Below, one piece after another: positions 33,040 to 42,900 of a stretch of 43,416 bases of DNA. The notes under the pieces were generated by a model. The model saw only the letters and a program-made list of their open reading frames with translations. It searched no databases and was not told the origin of the DNA. A program made the translations under genes and the position numbers. Origin of the DNA: Rhodoferax sp. (GTDB lineage: Bacteria; Pseudomonadota; Gammaproteobacteria; Burkholderiales; Burkholderiaceae_C); assembly GCF_028714215.1 (NCBI RefSeq), contig NZ_JAQTMS010000035.1, forward strand, positions 1-43,416. Direction: 5' to 3'. How positions within the stretch are numbered: position 1 is the stretch's first letter; every line of letters begins with the position of its first letter.

Positions 33040-35223
33040 ATGAAAAAATTCGTGAACTATTTCAGAATCCTGCCGTGGTTTACGGCATTGTTTCTGAGCA
33101 TCCTGGCGGCGGGATGCGGCGGCTCAAGCCAGGCGCCCATTCTGGGCGCAGGTGGCGACGTGGCCACGCTGGTGCCGACCGTGACGGCCGTGGCGCCCCT
33201 TCCCAACGCGGTGGGGGTCTCGGTCAATACCAAAGTGATCAGTGCCACCTTCAGCAAGGCGATGGACCCCACCACGCTGTCCTCCGCCAGCTTTACCCTG
33301 GCCTGCCCGGCCGGCACACCGGTCACTGGCGTCGTCAGTTATCTGGCAGCCAGCAATCTGGCCACGCTGACGCTGCCGGCGGCCTCCAGTCTGGCGCCCA
33401 ATACCTTGTGCACGGCCACCGTGACCACGGCGGCCAAGGACACCACCGGCATTGCGTTGGCAAATAGTTTTGTCTGGACCTTCATGACCGGTGCCGCGCC
33501 GGACACCACCGCACCCCTGGTTACCGCGACGGTCAATGCCAATGGCGCTACCGGTGTCGCACTCAATAGCAAGGATGGTGCCACTTTCAGCGAGGCGATG
33601 GACCCGGCCACGATTACCGCGGCAACCTTCATGCTTAAGCAGGGGACGACCCCGGTTGCCGGCGCTGTCAATTATTCCGGCGTGAACGCAGTCTTTACGC
33701 CGACCAGCGCTCTCACAGCCAATACGACTTATACCGCCACCATCACCACCGGGGCCAAGGACCTGGCCGGCAACGCACTGGCCAGCAACTACGTATGGAG
33801 CTGGACCACCGGCGTGGTCACCGACACGACGGCACCCCGGGTCATCGCGACCATCAATGCCAACGGCGCCACCGGTGTCTCGATCAACACCAAAGTAGGA
33901 GCCACCTTCAGCAAGGCGATGGACCCGTTGACGATCAGCACCGCTACCTTCACCTTGAAACAGGGCAGCACCGCGGTGGCCGGCACCACCGCCTACGCTG
34001 GCGTCGACGCGGTCTTTACGCCGACCAGCGTTCTGACACCTAACACCACTTATACCGCCACCATCACCACCGGCGCCAAGGACCTGGCAGGCAATCCGCT
34101 GGCCAGCGACTACGTCTGGAGTTGGACCACCGGCGCGACGGCGGACACCACCGCGCCGACAGTGATTCTTGTCAATCCGGCGGATCTCGCCACCAACGTC
34201 GCCACCAGCAGCGCCGTCAATGCCACCTTCAGCAAGGCGATGGACGGGTTGACCATCAGCACGGCCAGCTTTACCGTGGGCGGTGTCACTGGAACAGTGG
34301 CCTACAACGCTGCCAGCAAGATTGCGACCTTTACGCCCAACAGCAGTCTGGCCGCCGGCACCACCTATACCGCCACCGTGACCAGCGCGGCCAAGGACCT
34401 GGCCGGAAATGCCCTGGCAGCGAACAAGGTGTGGACCTTTACCACCGCCGCAACCCCGCCACCGCCGCCGCCCACCATCGCCCTTGGATCGGCTTCCACC
34501 TTCGGCACCTTCGGCGGTACTGCCGGCATGACCAACACGGGCACATTGACGCTGATCAACGGCAATATCGGGACCATCGCCACCGGCTCTTCTGCGGTGA
34601 CCGGCTTCCACGACACGGCGGGTGACATCTACACCGAAACACCGGCCAATATTGGCGCTGTCAACGGCAAGATCTACACCTGCACCAGCTCCGTCACCGG
34701 CCCCACCTCGACCGGCCCCAACGCCGCCTCCTGTGCCATTGCCACGCAAGCTCGGCTGGATGCGCAAGCCGCTTACCTGGCCCTGGCGGCCATGCCGCCG
34801 GGTGCCAATCCGGGTGCCAATCTGGCCAACCTGACGCTGGCTCCTGGCGTCTATACCTCGCCGTCGGGTTCTTTCTTGATCGAGGGTGGTAATCTGACCC
34901 TGGACGCCCAAGGCAACGCGAATGCAACCTGGGTCTTCCAGATGGCGCAAACGCTGACAGTCGGCGGCCCCGGCGCTGCCGCGCCGCAAAGCATCATCCT
35001 GGCCGGTGGCGCCCAGGCCAAGAACGTGTTTTGGCAAGTCGGCACTTTTGCCACCATCAACGCCGCCGGTGGCGGCACCATGGTGGGAACCATCATTTCG
35101 CAGGCCGGCGCCTCGTTCTCCACCGCTGGCAATGTGGCCATCGTGACCTTGCAGGGGCGGGTGTTGTCGCTCGGTGCCTCGGTGACGCTGGTCGACACGG
35201 TCATCAATGTACCGGCCCCTTGA
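33040..35223 (+). CDS. lipoprotein with four Ig-like (Big_5/SbsA) domains and an ice-binding-type DUF3494 domain
   Basis: The 727-residue protein starts with a signal and lipobox LAAGC. Four Ig-like repeats of about 107 residues follow, beginning near residues 50, 157, 264 and 372; each contains ATFSKAMDP-type and TTAKDLAGN-type motifs. The second and third are nearly identical over long stretches of DNA (321-bp period). After a PPPPPP linker (about 473) comes a DUF3494 beta-helix domain (SSAVTGFHDTAGDIYTETP, LAPGVYTSPSGSFLIEGG). This is the fold of bacterial ice-binding proteins, which adhere to or inhibit growth of ice; not all members bind ice. The Ig-like stalk plus lipid anchor would display the domain at the cell surface. 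Confidence 0.85.
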   Translation: MKKFVNYFRILPWFTALFLSILAAGCGGSSQAPILGAGGDVATLVPTVTAVAPLPNAVGVSVNTKVISATFSKAMDPTTLSSASFTLACPAGTPVTGVVSYLAASNLATLTLPAASSLAPNTLCTATVTTAAKDTTGIALANSFVWTFMTGAAPDTTAPLVTATVNANGATGVALNSKDGATFSEAMDPATITAATFMLKQGTTPVAGAVNYSGVNAVFTPTSALTANTTYTATITTGAKDLAGNALASNYVWSWTTGVVTDTTAPRVIATINANGATGVSINTKVGATFSKAMDPLTISTATFTLKQGSTAVAGTTAYAGVDAVFTPTSVLTPNTTYTATITTGAKDLAGNPLASDYVWSWTTGATADTTAPTVILVNPADLATNVATSSAVNATFSKAMDGLTISTASFTVGGVTGTVAYNAASKIATFTPNSSLAAGTTYTATVTSAAKDLAGNALAANKVWTFTTAATPPPPPPTIALGSASTFGTFGGTAGMTNTGTLTLINGNIGTIATGSSAVTGFHDTAGDIYTETPANIGAVNGKIYTCTSSVTGPTSTGPNAASCAIATQARLDAQAAYLALAAMPPGANPGANLANLTLAPGVYTSPSGSFLIEGGNLTLDAQGNANATWVFQMAQTLTVGGPGAAAPQSIILAGGAQAKNVFWQVGTFATINAAGGGTMVGTIISQAGASFSTAGNVAIVTLQGRVLSLGASVTLVDTVINVPAP

Positions 35224-35320
35224 CCGGCCAGTGACCCGGAAAAACGAAGTTCATCAATTGCAAGCATTCTGCGTACCGCGCTGATTCCATCGCGGACGCA
35301 GACTCCCTCTGGAGAAAGAC

Positions 35321-36499
35321 ATGAAATCAGCAAAATCCAAATTCGCAGCCGGCGCCGGCAAACTCAGCCTGGTGGCACTGGCCGTGATGGCCAGTACATT
35401 GGCCCTGGCCGACGACGCCGGCTGGTACACGGGGGCCAACATCGGCCGCACCAAAGCGACCATCGATGACGCCAGAATCAGCAGCAACCTGCTGGGCGCC
35501 GGCGCCAGCAGCGTCTCCATCGTCGAGGAAAACCGCGACCAGGGCTTCAAGATTTATGGCGGCTACCAGTTCAACCGGTATTTCGCGCTGGAAGGCGGCT
35601 ATTTCGATCTGGGCCGCTTCTCCTTCACGGCCAACACCACGCCGGCCGGAACGCTGAGCGGCAATATCAATCTGCGAGGCCTCAATCTCGATCTGGTGGG
35701 CACACTGCCGATCACGGAGAAGTTTTCCGCCTTTGGCCGTATCGGTGCCAATTACGCCCAGGCCAGCGACAGCTTCAGCGGCAGCGGCGCGGTCCGCGTC
35801 TTCAGTTCCAATCCAAGCACGCGCGAGACCAATCTGAAGGTCGGTTTGGGACTGCAATACGCTTTCACCGACGCCCTGGCGCTGCGCGGCGAACTGGAAC
35901 GCTACCGCATCAACGATGCCGTCGGCAACCGGGGCGACGTCGACATGCTCTCGGTCGGGCTGGTCTATCGCTTCGGCGCCAAGACGCCGACGCCGGTGGC
36001 CCGCGCGCCCGCTCCGCAGCCGGTCTATGTGGCACCGGCGCCAGAACCGATGGTCATGATGGCGGCGCCACCGCCACCGCCGCCGCCACCCCCTCCACCG
36101 CCGGCGGCGCGGATGCCGTCCCGGGTCACTTTCTCGGCCGATTCCCTGTTTGATTTTGACAAGTCCAGCGTGAAGCCGGCCGGCCAGCAGCAACTCGACC
36201 GCTTTGCCGCCGACCTGCGGGGCACCGACTTCGACGTCATCACGGTCACGGGCCACACCGACCGGATCGGCGCGCACGCCTACAACCTGAAGTTGTCGAC
36301 GCGTCGCGCCGAGGCGGTCAAGGGTTATCTGGTGGGCAACGCCGGCCTGGCGGCCGACAAGATCGTCGCCAAAGGCGTCGACGGCGCCGATCCGGTGACC
36401 AAACCTGGCGATTGCCAGGGCCACAAGGCCAGCAAGGCGCTGATTGCCTGCCTGCAGCCGGATCGCCGCGTTGAAGTCGAAGTGACCGGCACGCGTTGA
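35321..36499 (+). CDS. OmpA-family outer membrane protein
   Basis: The 392-residue protein has a signal peptide ending LALADDAG. An eight-stranded barrel of about 190 residues follows (WYTGANIGRTKA, FKIYGGYQFNRYFALEGGYFDLGRFSF, ...MLSVGLVYRFG). A Pro-rich linker with 12 consecutive prolines then leads to a C-terminal OmpA peptidoglycan-binding domain: FDFDKSSVKP, VTVTGHTDRIGAHAYNLKLSTRRAEAV and QPDRRVEVEV, with Asp and Arg residues that bind diaminopimelate. The paired Cys in GDCQGHKASKALIACLQP can form the domain's disulfide. It follows the ice-binding-type lipoprotein after 97 bases. It anchors the outer membrane to the wall. Confidence 0.93.
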   Translation: MKSAKSKFAAGAGKLSLVALAVMASTLALADDAGWYTGANIGRTKATIDDARISSNLLGAGASSVSIVEENRDQGFKIYGGYQFNRYFALEGGYFDLGRFSFTANTTPAGTLSGNINLRGLNLDLVGTLPITEKFSAFGRIGANYAQASDSFSGSGAVRVFSSNPSTRETNLKVGLGLQYAFTDALALRGELERYRINDAVGNRGDVDMLSVGLVYRFGAKTPTPVARAPAPQPVYVAPAPEPMVMMAAPPPPPPPPPPPPAARMPSRVTFSADSLFDFDKSSVKPAGQQQLDRFAADLRGTDFDVITVTGHTDRIGAHAYNLKLSTRRAEAVKGYLVGNAGLAADKIVAKGVDGADPVTKPGDCQGHKASKALIACLQPDRRVEVEVTGTR

Positions 36500-36729
36500 G
36501 GCCGGTGGCGCCAGGCGGCCAACTGGCTGCCGGCGCCGGCCGCGCAAGCCCCTCTTTTTGGTGCTTGTCCTACAGCCTTGTGCGTGCCGTCTGACAGACA
36601 TCGCAAGGCTTGCTCCCTACCATCGGTGCATCGCCTTGTTGCTTCGCCATCGACAAGGCGATGGCGCCTGTGGGCAACCATTTCTCAATTATTCGGCTCG
36701 GCTTTTTGGTCGTGCGCGTGGAGCCACTT

Positions 36730-36972
36730 ATGAATGCCAAGGTCATTACCCATCCGTCCTGGAGCACTGCGTCGTTTGGCGACAACCCGGGTACCTCGCC
36801 GATGGAGCTGTCGGCGCTGGGTGAGCACCTGGACCTGTGTCGCGGAGCGCACGGTCGCCTGTTCGCCCTGCAATGCGCCGCCCATACCGTGCAAGGCTTC
36901 GTGGCGACGCGCTTTGTAACGACACTGGTGGTGCTGGCACTGTTGATCGGTCTGGTTTCGCTGGTGTGGTAA
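36730..36972 (+). CDS. small tail-anchored membrane protein
   Basis: The 80-residue protein has a soluble N-terminal part and one C-terminal helix (TTLVVLALLIGLVSLVW). I know no family for it. It sits three bases before the start of the cyclic-glucan synthase gene and is probably translated with it. The ATG 36730 is chosen as start because the upstream part of the open frame is not coding-like. A helper role for the synthase is only a guess. Confidence 0.5.
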   Translation: MNAKVITHPSWSTASFGDNPGTSPMELSALGEHLDLCRGAHGRLFALQCAAHTVQGFVATRFVTTLVVLALLIGLVSLVW

Positions 36973-36975
36973 GGC

Positions 36976-39900
36976 ATGGCGCAATCCGAGTTGCTGCGCC
37001 TGGTACCGGATGCGCCGCCCGCCTTGTGCGCCATCCTGGACGATCAGCGCGGCGCGCTGCCGCCGCCGATACGTTCCGAGATTTTCGGCCTGCAGCGTTT
37101 TGCGCAGCATGGCCGCAGCCTGGGTGAAAGCCACCGCGCCGCCCGCGCCAGTTGGCGCGCCGCCACCTTTTTCCCGCGCCTGCGCAGCAACATCGACGCG
37201 CTGCGTGAAGCCCAACACTACATCGGCGAACAGGCCAGCACTGGCTACGACATCAGCCCGGCGGCCGAATGGCTGCTTGACAACTTTCACCTGATCGAAG
37301 CGCAACTGAAGGAAATTCACGAGGGTTTGCCGCGCAGCTATTTCCGCACCCTGCCGGTGCTGCTGGACCCGCCGCTGGCCGGCTTGCCGCGCGTCTATGG
37401 CGTGGCCTGGGCCTTCGTCGCGCACACCGACGGCGCTTTCGACGAAGAGTTGTTGAAACAGTTTCTGGGCGCTTACCAGGAAACCCGCGAACTCAACCTG
37501 AGCGAGATGTGGGCGCTGCCCACCACCTTGCGCGTGGTGCTGATCGAAAACCTGCGCCGCCTGGCCGAACGCGTGGCCAGCAACAAGGCGGCGCGCGAGG
37601 TTGCCAACCTGTGCTGCGATCACCTCGAAAGGCTGGATCTGGCGGGGCTGGATCAACTGCTGACCCTGCTCAACCAGCGCGGCGTCGGCCGCGTCTTCCT
37701 GGCCCAGATGGCGCAACGCCTGCGGGACCTGCAAAGCAGCGCCGCGGCTAGCGATCCGGCGCGCTATCCGGACAGCTACCGCGACTGGCTGCGTCTGGCG
37801 TTGCCGGATCTGGTTGCGCTGCAGACGCAGCAAAGCGCCGACCAGGCGGCCGACAACCTGAGCGTCAGCAACGCCGTCACCTCGCTGCGTGCCATCGGCG
37901 CCGCCGACTGGCCGGAGATCGTCGCCCACACCAGTCCCCTGATGCGGCTGATGCTGACTTCGACCCTGTTCGAGGCGGAACATTCCGTGACCCGTGACCA
38001 GACGCTGCACGGCATCGAACGGCTGGCCTGGCGCAGCGGCCGCAGCGAAGTGTCGGTGGCGCAGACGCTGTTCGATCTGATGCACTCCGACGCCGCCGCC
38101 GCCGCTGGCGCGCTGGCCAGCCACTGGCTGCGCGGCGCCGGCCGGCCGGCCCTGACCAGCGCCCTCGGTCTGCACGAAGGCGCGGCGCTGCTGTGGCGCG
38201 CCCTGGCCCGGCGCCTGGCTTTGCCGGTCTACCTGGGCGCCGTGCTGCTGGGTAGCGTGGGCCTGCTGGTTTGGTTGATGAGCCAGGCCGGCCAGCCCGG
38301 CGGCGTTGACTACAAGGCGGTGACCGTGCTGGGCGCGCTGTTGATGCTGTTTCCGGCGTCGGAAGCGGTGGTGGCACTGATCAACCGGCTGATCAGCGAG
38401 TCGGTGCGGCCGCGCCATCTGCCGCGTCTGGCGTTGGCCAACGGCATACCGGCCGAGCACCGGGTGCTGGTGGTGATCCCGGCCATGCTGAGCAGCGCTG
38501 CCGCCAGCCGCGAACTGGTGCACCGTTTGCAGTTGCACTACCTCGCCAACCCGGAACGCCAGGCCCAGTTCGCGCTGTTGTCCGACTGGGTCGATGCCGA
38601 CAGCGCGCAACTGGCCTCGGACGACGCCTTGCTCAGCGGCGTGCGAGAGCAAATCCGCGAACTCAACCAGCGCTATCCCACTGCGACGGAGGAGGGCGGG
38701 GCGGCGCCGCGCTTCATCCTGCTGCACCGCGAGCGGCTGTTTTGCGAAACCGAGCAACGCTGGATCGGCTGGGAACGCAAGCGCGGCAAACTCGAACAAC
38801 TGGTGGCGGCGCTGGCGCAGGGCAGCAGCGCCGCTTTCCTGGATCTGGCCGACGAATCCCGCATCGCCGCCGACACCCGCTACATCGTCACGCTCGACAG
38901 CGACACCCAGCTGCCGCCCGGACGCCTGCGCGAGCTGGTGGGCGTGGCGGCGCATCCCGAGAATCAGCCGCAACTCGACGCCAGCGGGCGAACGGTGATA
39001 AGCGGCTACGGCATTTTGCAGCCGCGCGTCGCCACGCCGCTGCCGGCGCCGCAGGAATTCACGCTGTACCACTGGCTGTTTGCCGGGCAGTGCGGCATCG
39101 ATCCCTACAGCGCCGCCAGTTCCGAGGTCTATCAGGACTTGTTTTCCGAAGGCACCTTCACCGGCAAGGGCTTGCTCAACGTGCGGGCGCTGCATGCCGT
39201 GTTGTCCGGACGCCTGCCCGAGGGGCAGGTGTTGAGCCACGATTTGCTGGAAGGCTCGATCGCGCGCTGTGCCGCCGTGACCGATATCACGCTGATCGAG
39301 GACGCGCCGTTCCATGCCGATGTGGGCGCTGCGCGGGTGCACCGCTGGACCCGCGGCGACTGGCAACTGCTGACCTTTCTGCGGCACCCCGGGCGCTACG
39401 GCATCCGCCTCATCAATCGCTGGAAGATGTTCGACAACCTGCGCCGTTCGCTGGTGGCGCCGCTGTCGCTGGCGCTGTTGGCGCTGGCCCTGAGCGGCCG
39501 CGTGGTGTCGCCCTGGGCCGCGCTGGCGCTGGTGCTGGCGGCGTTTTCGGCCGGACCCGTGATGGGTGCCGTGGCGGCTTTTGCGCCGAGCCGCGAGGAC
39601 CTCGCGCGGCGCCATTTTTACGGCCAGGGTGCGATCGACCTGGAGCGTGCCCTGTGGGCCGGGCTGTGGCTGCTGGCGCAGTTGCTGGCGCAGGCGCTGC
39701 AGGGCGTCGACGCCATCGCGCGGGCGCTCTACCGCATCGGCATCAGTCGGCGCCACTTGCTGCAATGGACCACCGCCGCGGCCGCGCAGGCCTCGGCCAG
39801 GAGCGACCTGGCGGGGTTGCTGCGGCTCCATTGGCGCGTGCCGCTGCTGGCCCTGGCGCTGCTGGGCTCGCTGCTGGCCGGCGCCACGCCGTACCCGCTG

Positions 39901-42900
39901 ACGGCCCTGCTGCTGTGCCTGTTGTGGGCGGCCTCACCGGTCTGGACCTGGTGGGTCAGCCGGCCGCGCTCGGCGCGCCAGGACGCGGCGCTGGCGCTGC
40001 CGGAGCAGGTTTATCTGGGCGGCATCGCACGCGACACCTGGCGCTTCTTCGAGCGCTGCGTGGGGCCCGAGGACAAGCACCTGCCGCCCGACAATCTACA
40101 GATCATGCCGCACGACATGGTGGCGCACCGGACCTCGCCGACCAACATGGGCCTGTACCTGCTGAGCGTCGCCTGCGCCCGCCAGTTCGGCTGGATCGGA
40201 ACCCAGGACCTGCTCGGCCGGCTGGAGGCGACGCTGGCCACCTTGCTCACCTTGCAGCGCTACCGCGGTCACTTTCTGAACTGGTACGACACGCAAACCG
40301 GCGAGCCGCTGCTGGCGCTGTATGTGTCCACGGTGGACAGCGGCAACCTGTGTGGCCATCTGCTGGCGCTGGCCCAGGCCTGCCTGGAACTGGCGGCGGC
40401 GCCGTACGACGGCGCGCCAGCGCAGCGCGCGCTGGAGTGTTCCAGACGCCGGCTGGCGCCGCTGCTGGCACGGCGCGGCAAATTGTCGCCGGCGCTGCGC
40501 CAGGAACTCAGATGGTGCCTGGCCGATCACCGGGCGACCCTGCGCTCGGCCGCGCTGGACGCGCAGGCGCAGGGCGACGACGAGGCGCAGGCGCAGGGGG
40601 AGGCGAGCCGGCGCTTGCGCCTGCTGGCCGAGAGCTGCCAACAACTGGTCCAGCAAGCCGACTTCAGTTTTCTGTACCACCGCAAGCGCCATCTGCTGCA
40701 CATCGGCTTTCGGGTCGCCGAGCAGGAACTCGATGCCGGCTTTTACGATTTGCTGGCGTCCGAGTCGTGCCTGACCAGTCTGCTGGCGATCGCCAAGGGC
40801 GATCTGCCGGTGACCCATTGGGAGACGCTGGGGCGCTTGTTCTTCGCGGTCGGCGCGCAGGCCGGCCTGCGCTCCTGGTCGGGCTCCATGTTCGAATACT
40901 TGATGCCCAGCCTGGTGCTCGACGAGCCGCGCGGCAGCGTGCTGCGGGAAGCCTGCCATGCGGCACTGCGCGAGCAGATCCGGTTTGCCCGGGCCCAGGG
41001 CGTGCCCTGGGGCATCTCGGAATCGGCCTACGCCGGCAGCGACTACACGCTGGCCTACCAGTACGCGCCGCAAGGAGTGCCGCGGCTGGCGCTGCGCCGT
41101 ACCCCGCCGGACGAACTGGTGATCGCGCCCTATGCCACGGCACTGGCGGCGCAGATCGCGCCGCGTCATGCGGCGGCCAACTTCGCGGCGCTGGAAAAGC
41201 TGGCGGCGCGTTCGCGCTATGGCTTCATCGAAGCGCTCGATTTTTCGCCGGCGCGCCAGGCCGGCATCGAACTGTTCACGCCGGTCAGCACCTTCATGGC
41301 GCACCACCAGGGCATGAGCATCGTGGCGCTGGCCAACGTGCTGCTCGACGGCGTGGCGCAACGCTGGGGCATGGCCAATGCGCAAATCGAGGCGGTGGCT
41401 TCGCTGCTGCACGAGCGGGTGCCGCGCGAGGTCTCGACCCTGTCGGCCCCGCCGGCCGCCACGCCGCTGCAGGGGCGGGAACGCAGACGGGTGCCGGGGC
41501 TGCTGCGCGAGGTGATGCCGGGGCAAGCCGCCGTGGAGCCCACGCAGGTGCTGTCGAACGGGCGTTACAGCGTCTCGCTGCGGGCCAATGGGGCCGGCTG
41601 GAGCCGCTGCGGCCAGACCGCCATCACGCGCTGGCGCGACGACGCCTTGCGCGATGCCCACGGCAGCTTCTTTTACCTGCGCTGGCCGGCGCCGGCGCGC
41701 CTGGCCTCCCTGACGCAGCACCCGGCGCCCGATCCGGCGGCGCACTATCGCAGCGTCTACCATTCCGACCGCGTCTGCTTCGACGCCGCCTGGCCCACCC
41801 TGGAGGCGCACGTCACGGTCTGGGTCAGCCCGGAAGACGACATCGAGTTCCGCCAGGTCGAGTTGCGCAACCTGAGCGACAGCCCGCTCGACATCGAATT
41901 GCTGTCGGCGTTCGAGGTCACGCTGTCCGACCCGCGCGCCGATGAAGCCCACCCCGCGTTCGCCAATCTGTTCGTGCGCGCCGAGTGGCAGGCCGAGCAC
42001 CGAGCGCTGCTGTTCGAGCGCAAGCCGCGCCTGCCGACCGAACGCGGCTTGCAGGCGGCCCATTTCCTGGCCGAGAGCGACCCGCAGGTGCGTGGCCTGC
42101 GGGTGCAGACCGACCGCCAGCGCTGGTGCGGCCGCAACCAGAGTGCCAGCCAGCCGCTGGCCTCGTTCGATGCCTTGCCGACGCCGTCTGTCGAGCCGAC
42201 GCCGGGTCTTGACGGCGGGCTTGATTCCGGGATCGAGACCCGGCTCGATACCGGGCTCGATCCGGTCTGCGCCCTGGCCGTGCAGCTGCGCATCGCCGGC
42301 AACGCCAAGGCACGCCTGACCTTCGCCACGGCGGCGTCGGACAACCGCGCCACCTTGCACGCGGTGATCGACAAGTACCTGCAAGCCAGCCTGATCGAGC
42401 GCGCCTCGCTGATGTCAGCGACGCTGACCAGCATCCGTTTGCGCGCCCTGAACCTGCGGGCCGAGAACTTCGTGGCGATCCAGTTGCTGACCACGGCGCT
42501 GGTGCTGAGCCTGACGCGCACGCCGCGCAGCCCGGCCCGCGGCGCTGTCGCCGAGAGCGCCGAGGCGGCGCCGGTGCTGGTCTGCGACCGGCGCCTGCTG
42601 TGGCGCTTTGGCATCTCCGGCGATCGCCCGCTGCTGCTGCTGTCGGTCGGCGCGCTGCAAGGCCTGGGCTTGCTGCGTTCGCTGGCGCAGGCTTTGAACC
42701 AATGGTCCTGGGGCGGCATTGCCTGCGACCTGGTGGTGATCAATGCGGAGCCGATCTCTTACCTGATGCCGCTACAGCGCGAGATCGCGGCGCTGCGCGA
42801 GCGCCACGAGGCCGACAGCGCGGCCCAATCCAGCGCCAGCAATCCGGCCTGCACCGGCTTTCACGTGCTGCGCGCCGACGAGCTCTCGGTGGAGGAGCTG

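Noticed and set aside
33510..34440. Tandem repeats that might suggest a CRISPR or satellite
   Set aside because: The 321-bp period equals one Ig-like protein domain and keeps the reading frame; spacing is far from CRISPR.
36685..39831. Very long open frame on the - strand opposite the glucan synthase gene
   Set aside because: Its product is rich in Gln, His, Arg and Gly without motifs, typical of the antisense of a high-GC gene; the + strand frame has clear enzyme motifs.
38742..41945. Long + strand open frame within the glucan synthase gene
   Set aside because: It is a shifted frame with Arg/Ala/Gly-rich composition and no recognisable domain, overlapping the true coding frame.
42205..42264. 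Insertion of the dispersed double-hairpin repeat into ndvB
   Set aside because: The stems look alike (CCGGATCGAG-type), but the GTCAT ends and ATCCATGGAT centre are missing, and a 12-bp in-frame tandem explains the sequence.
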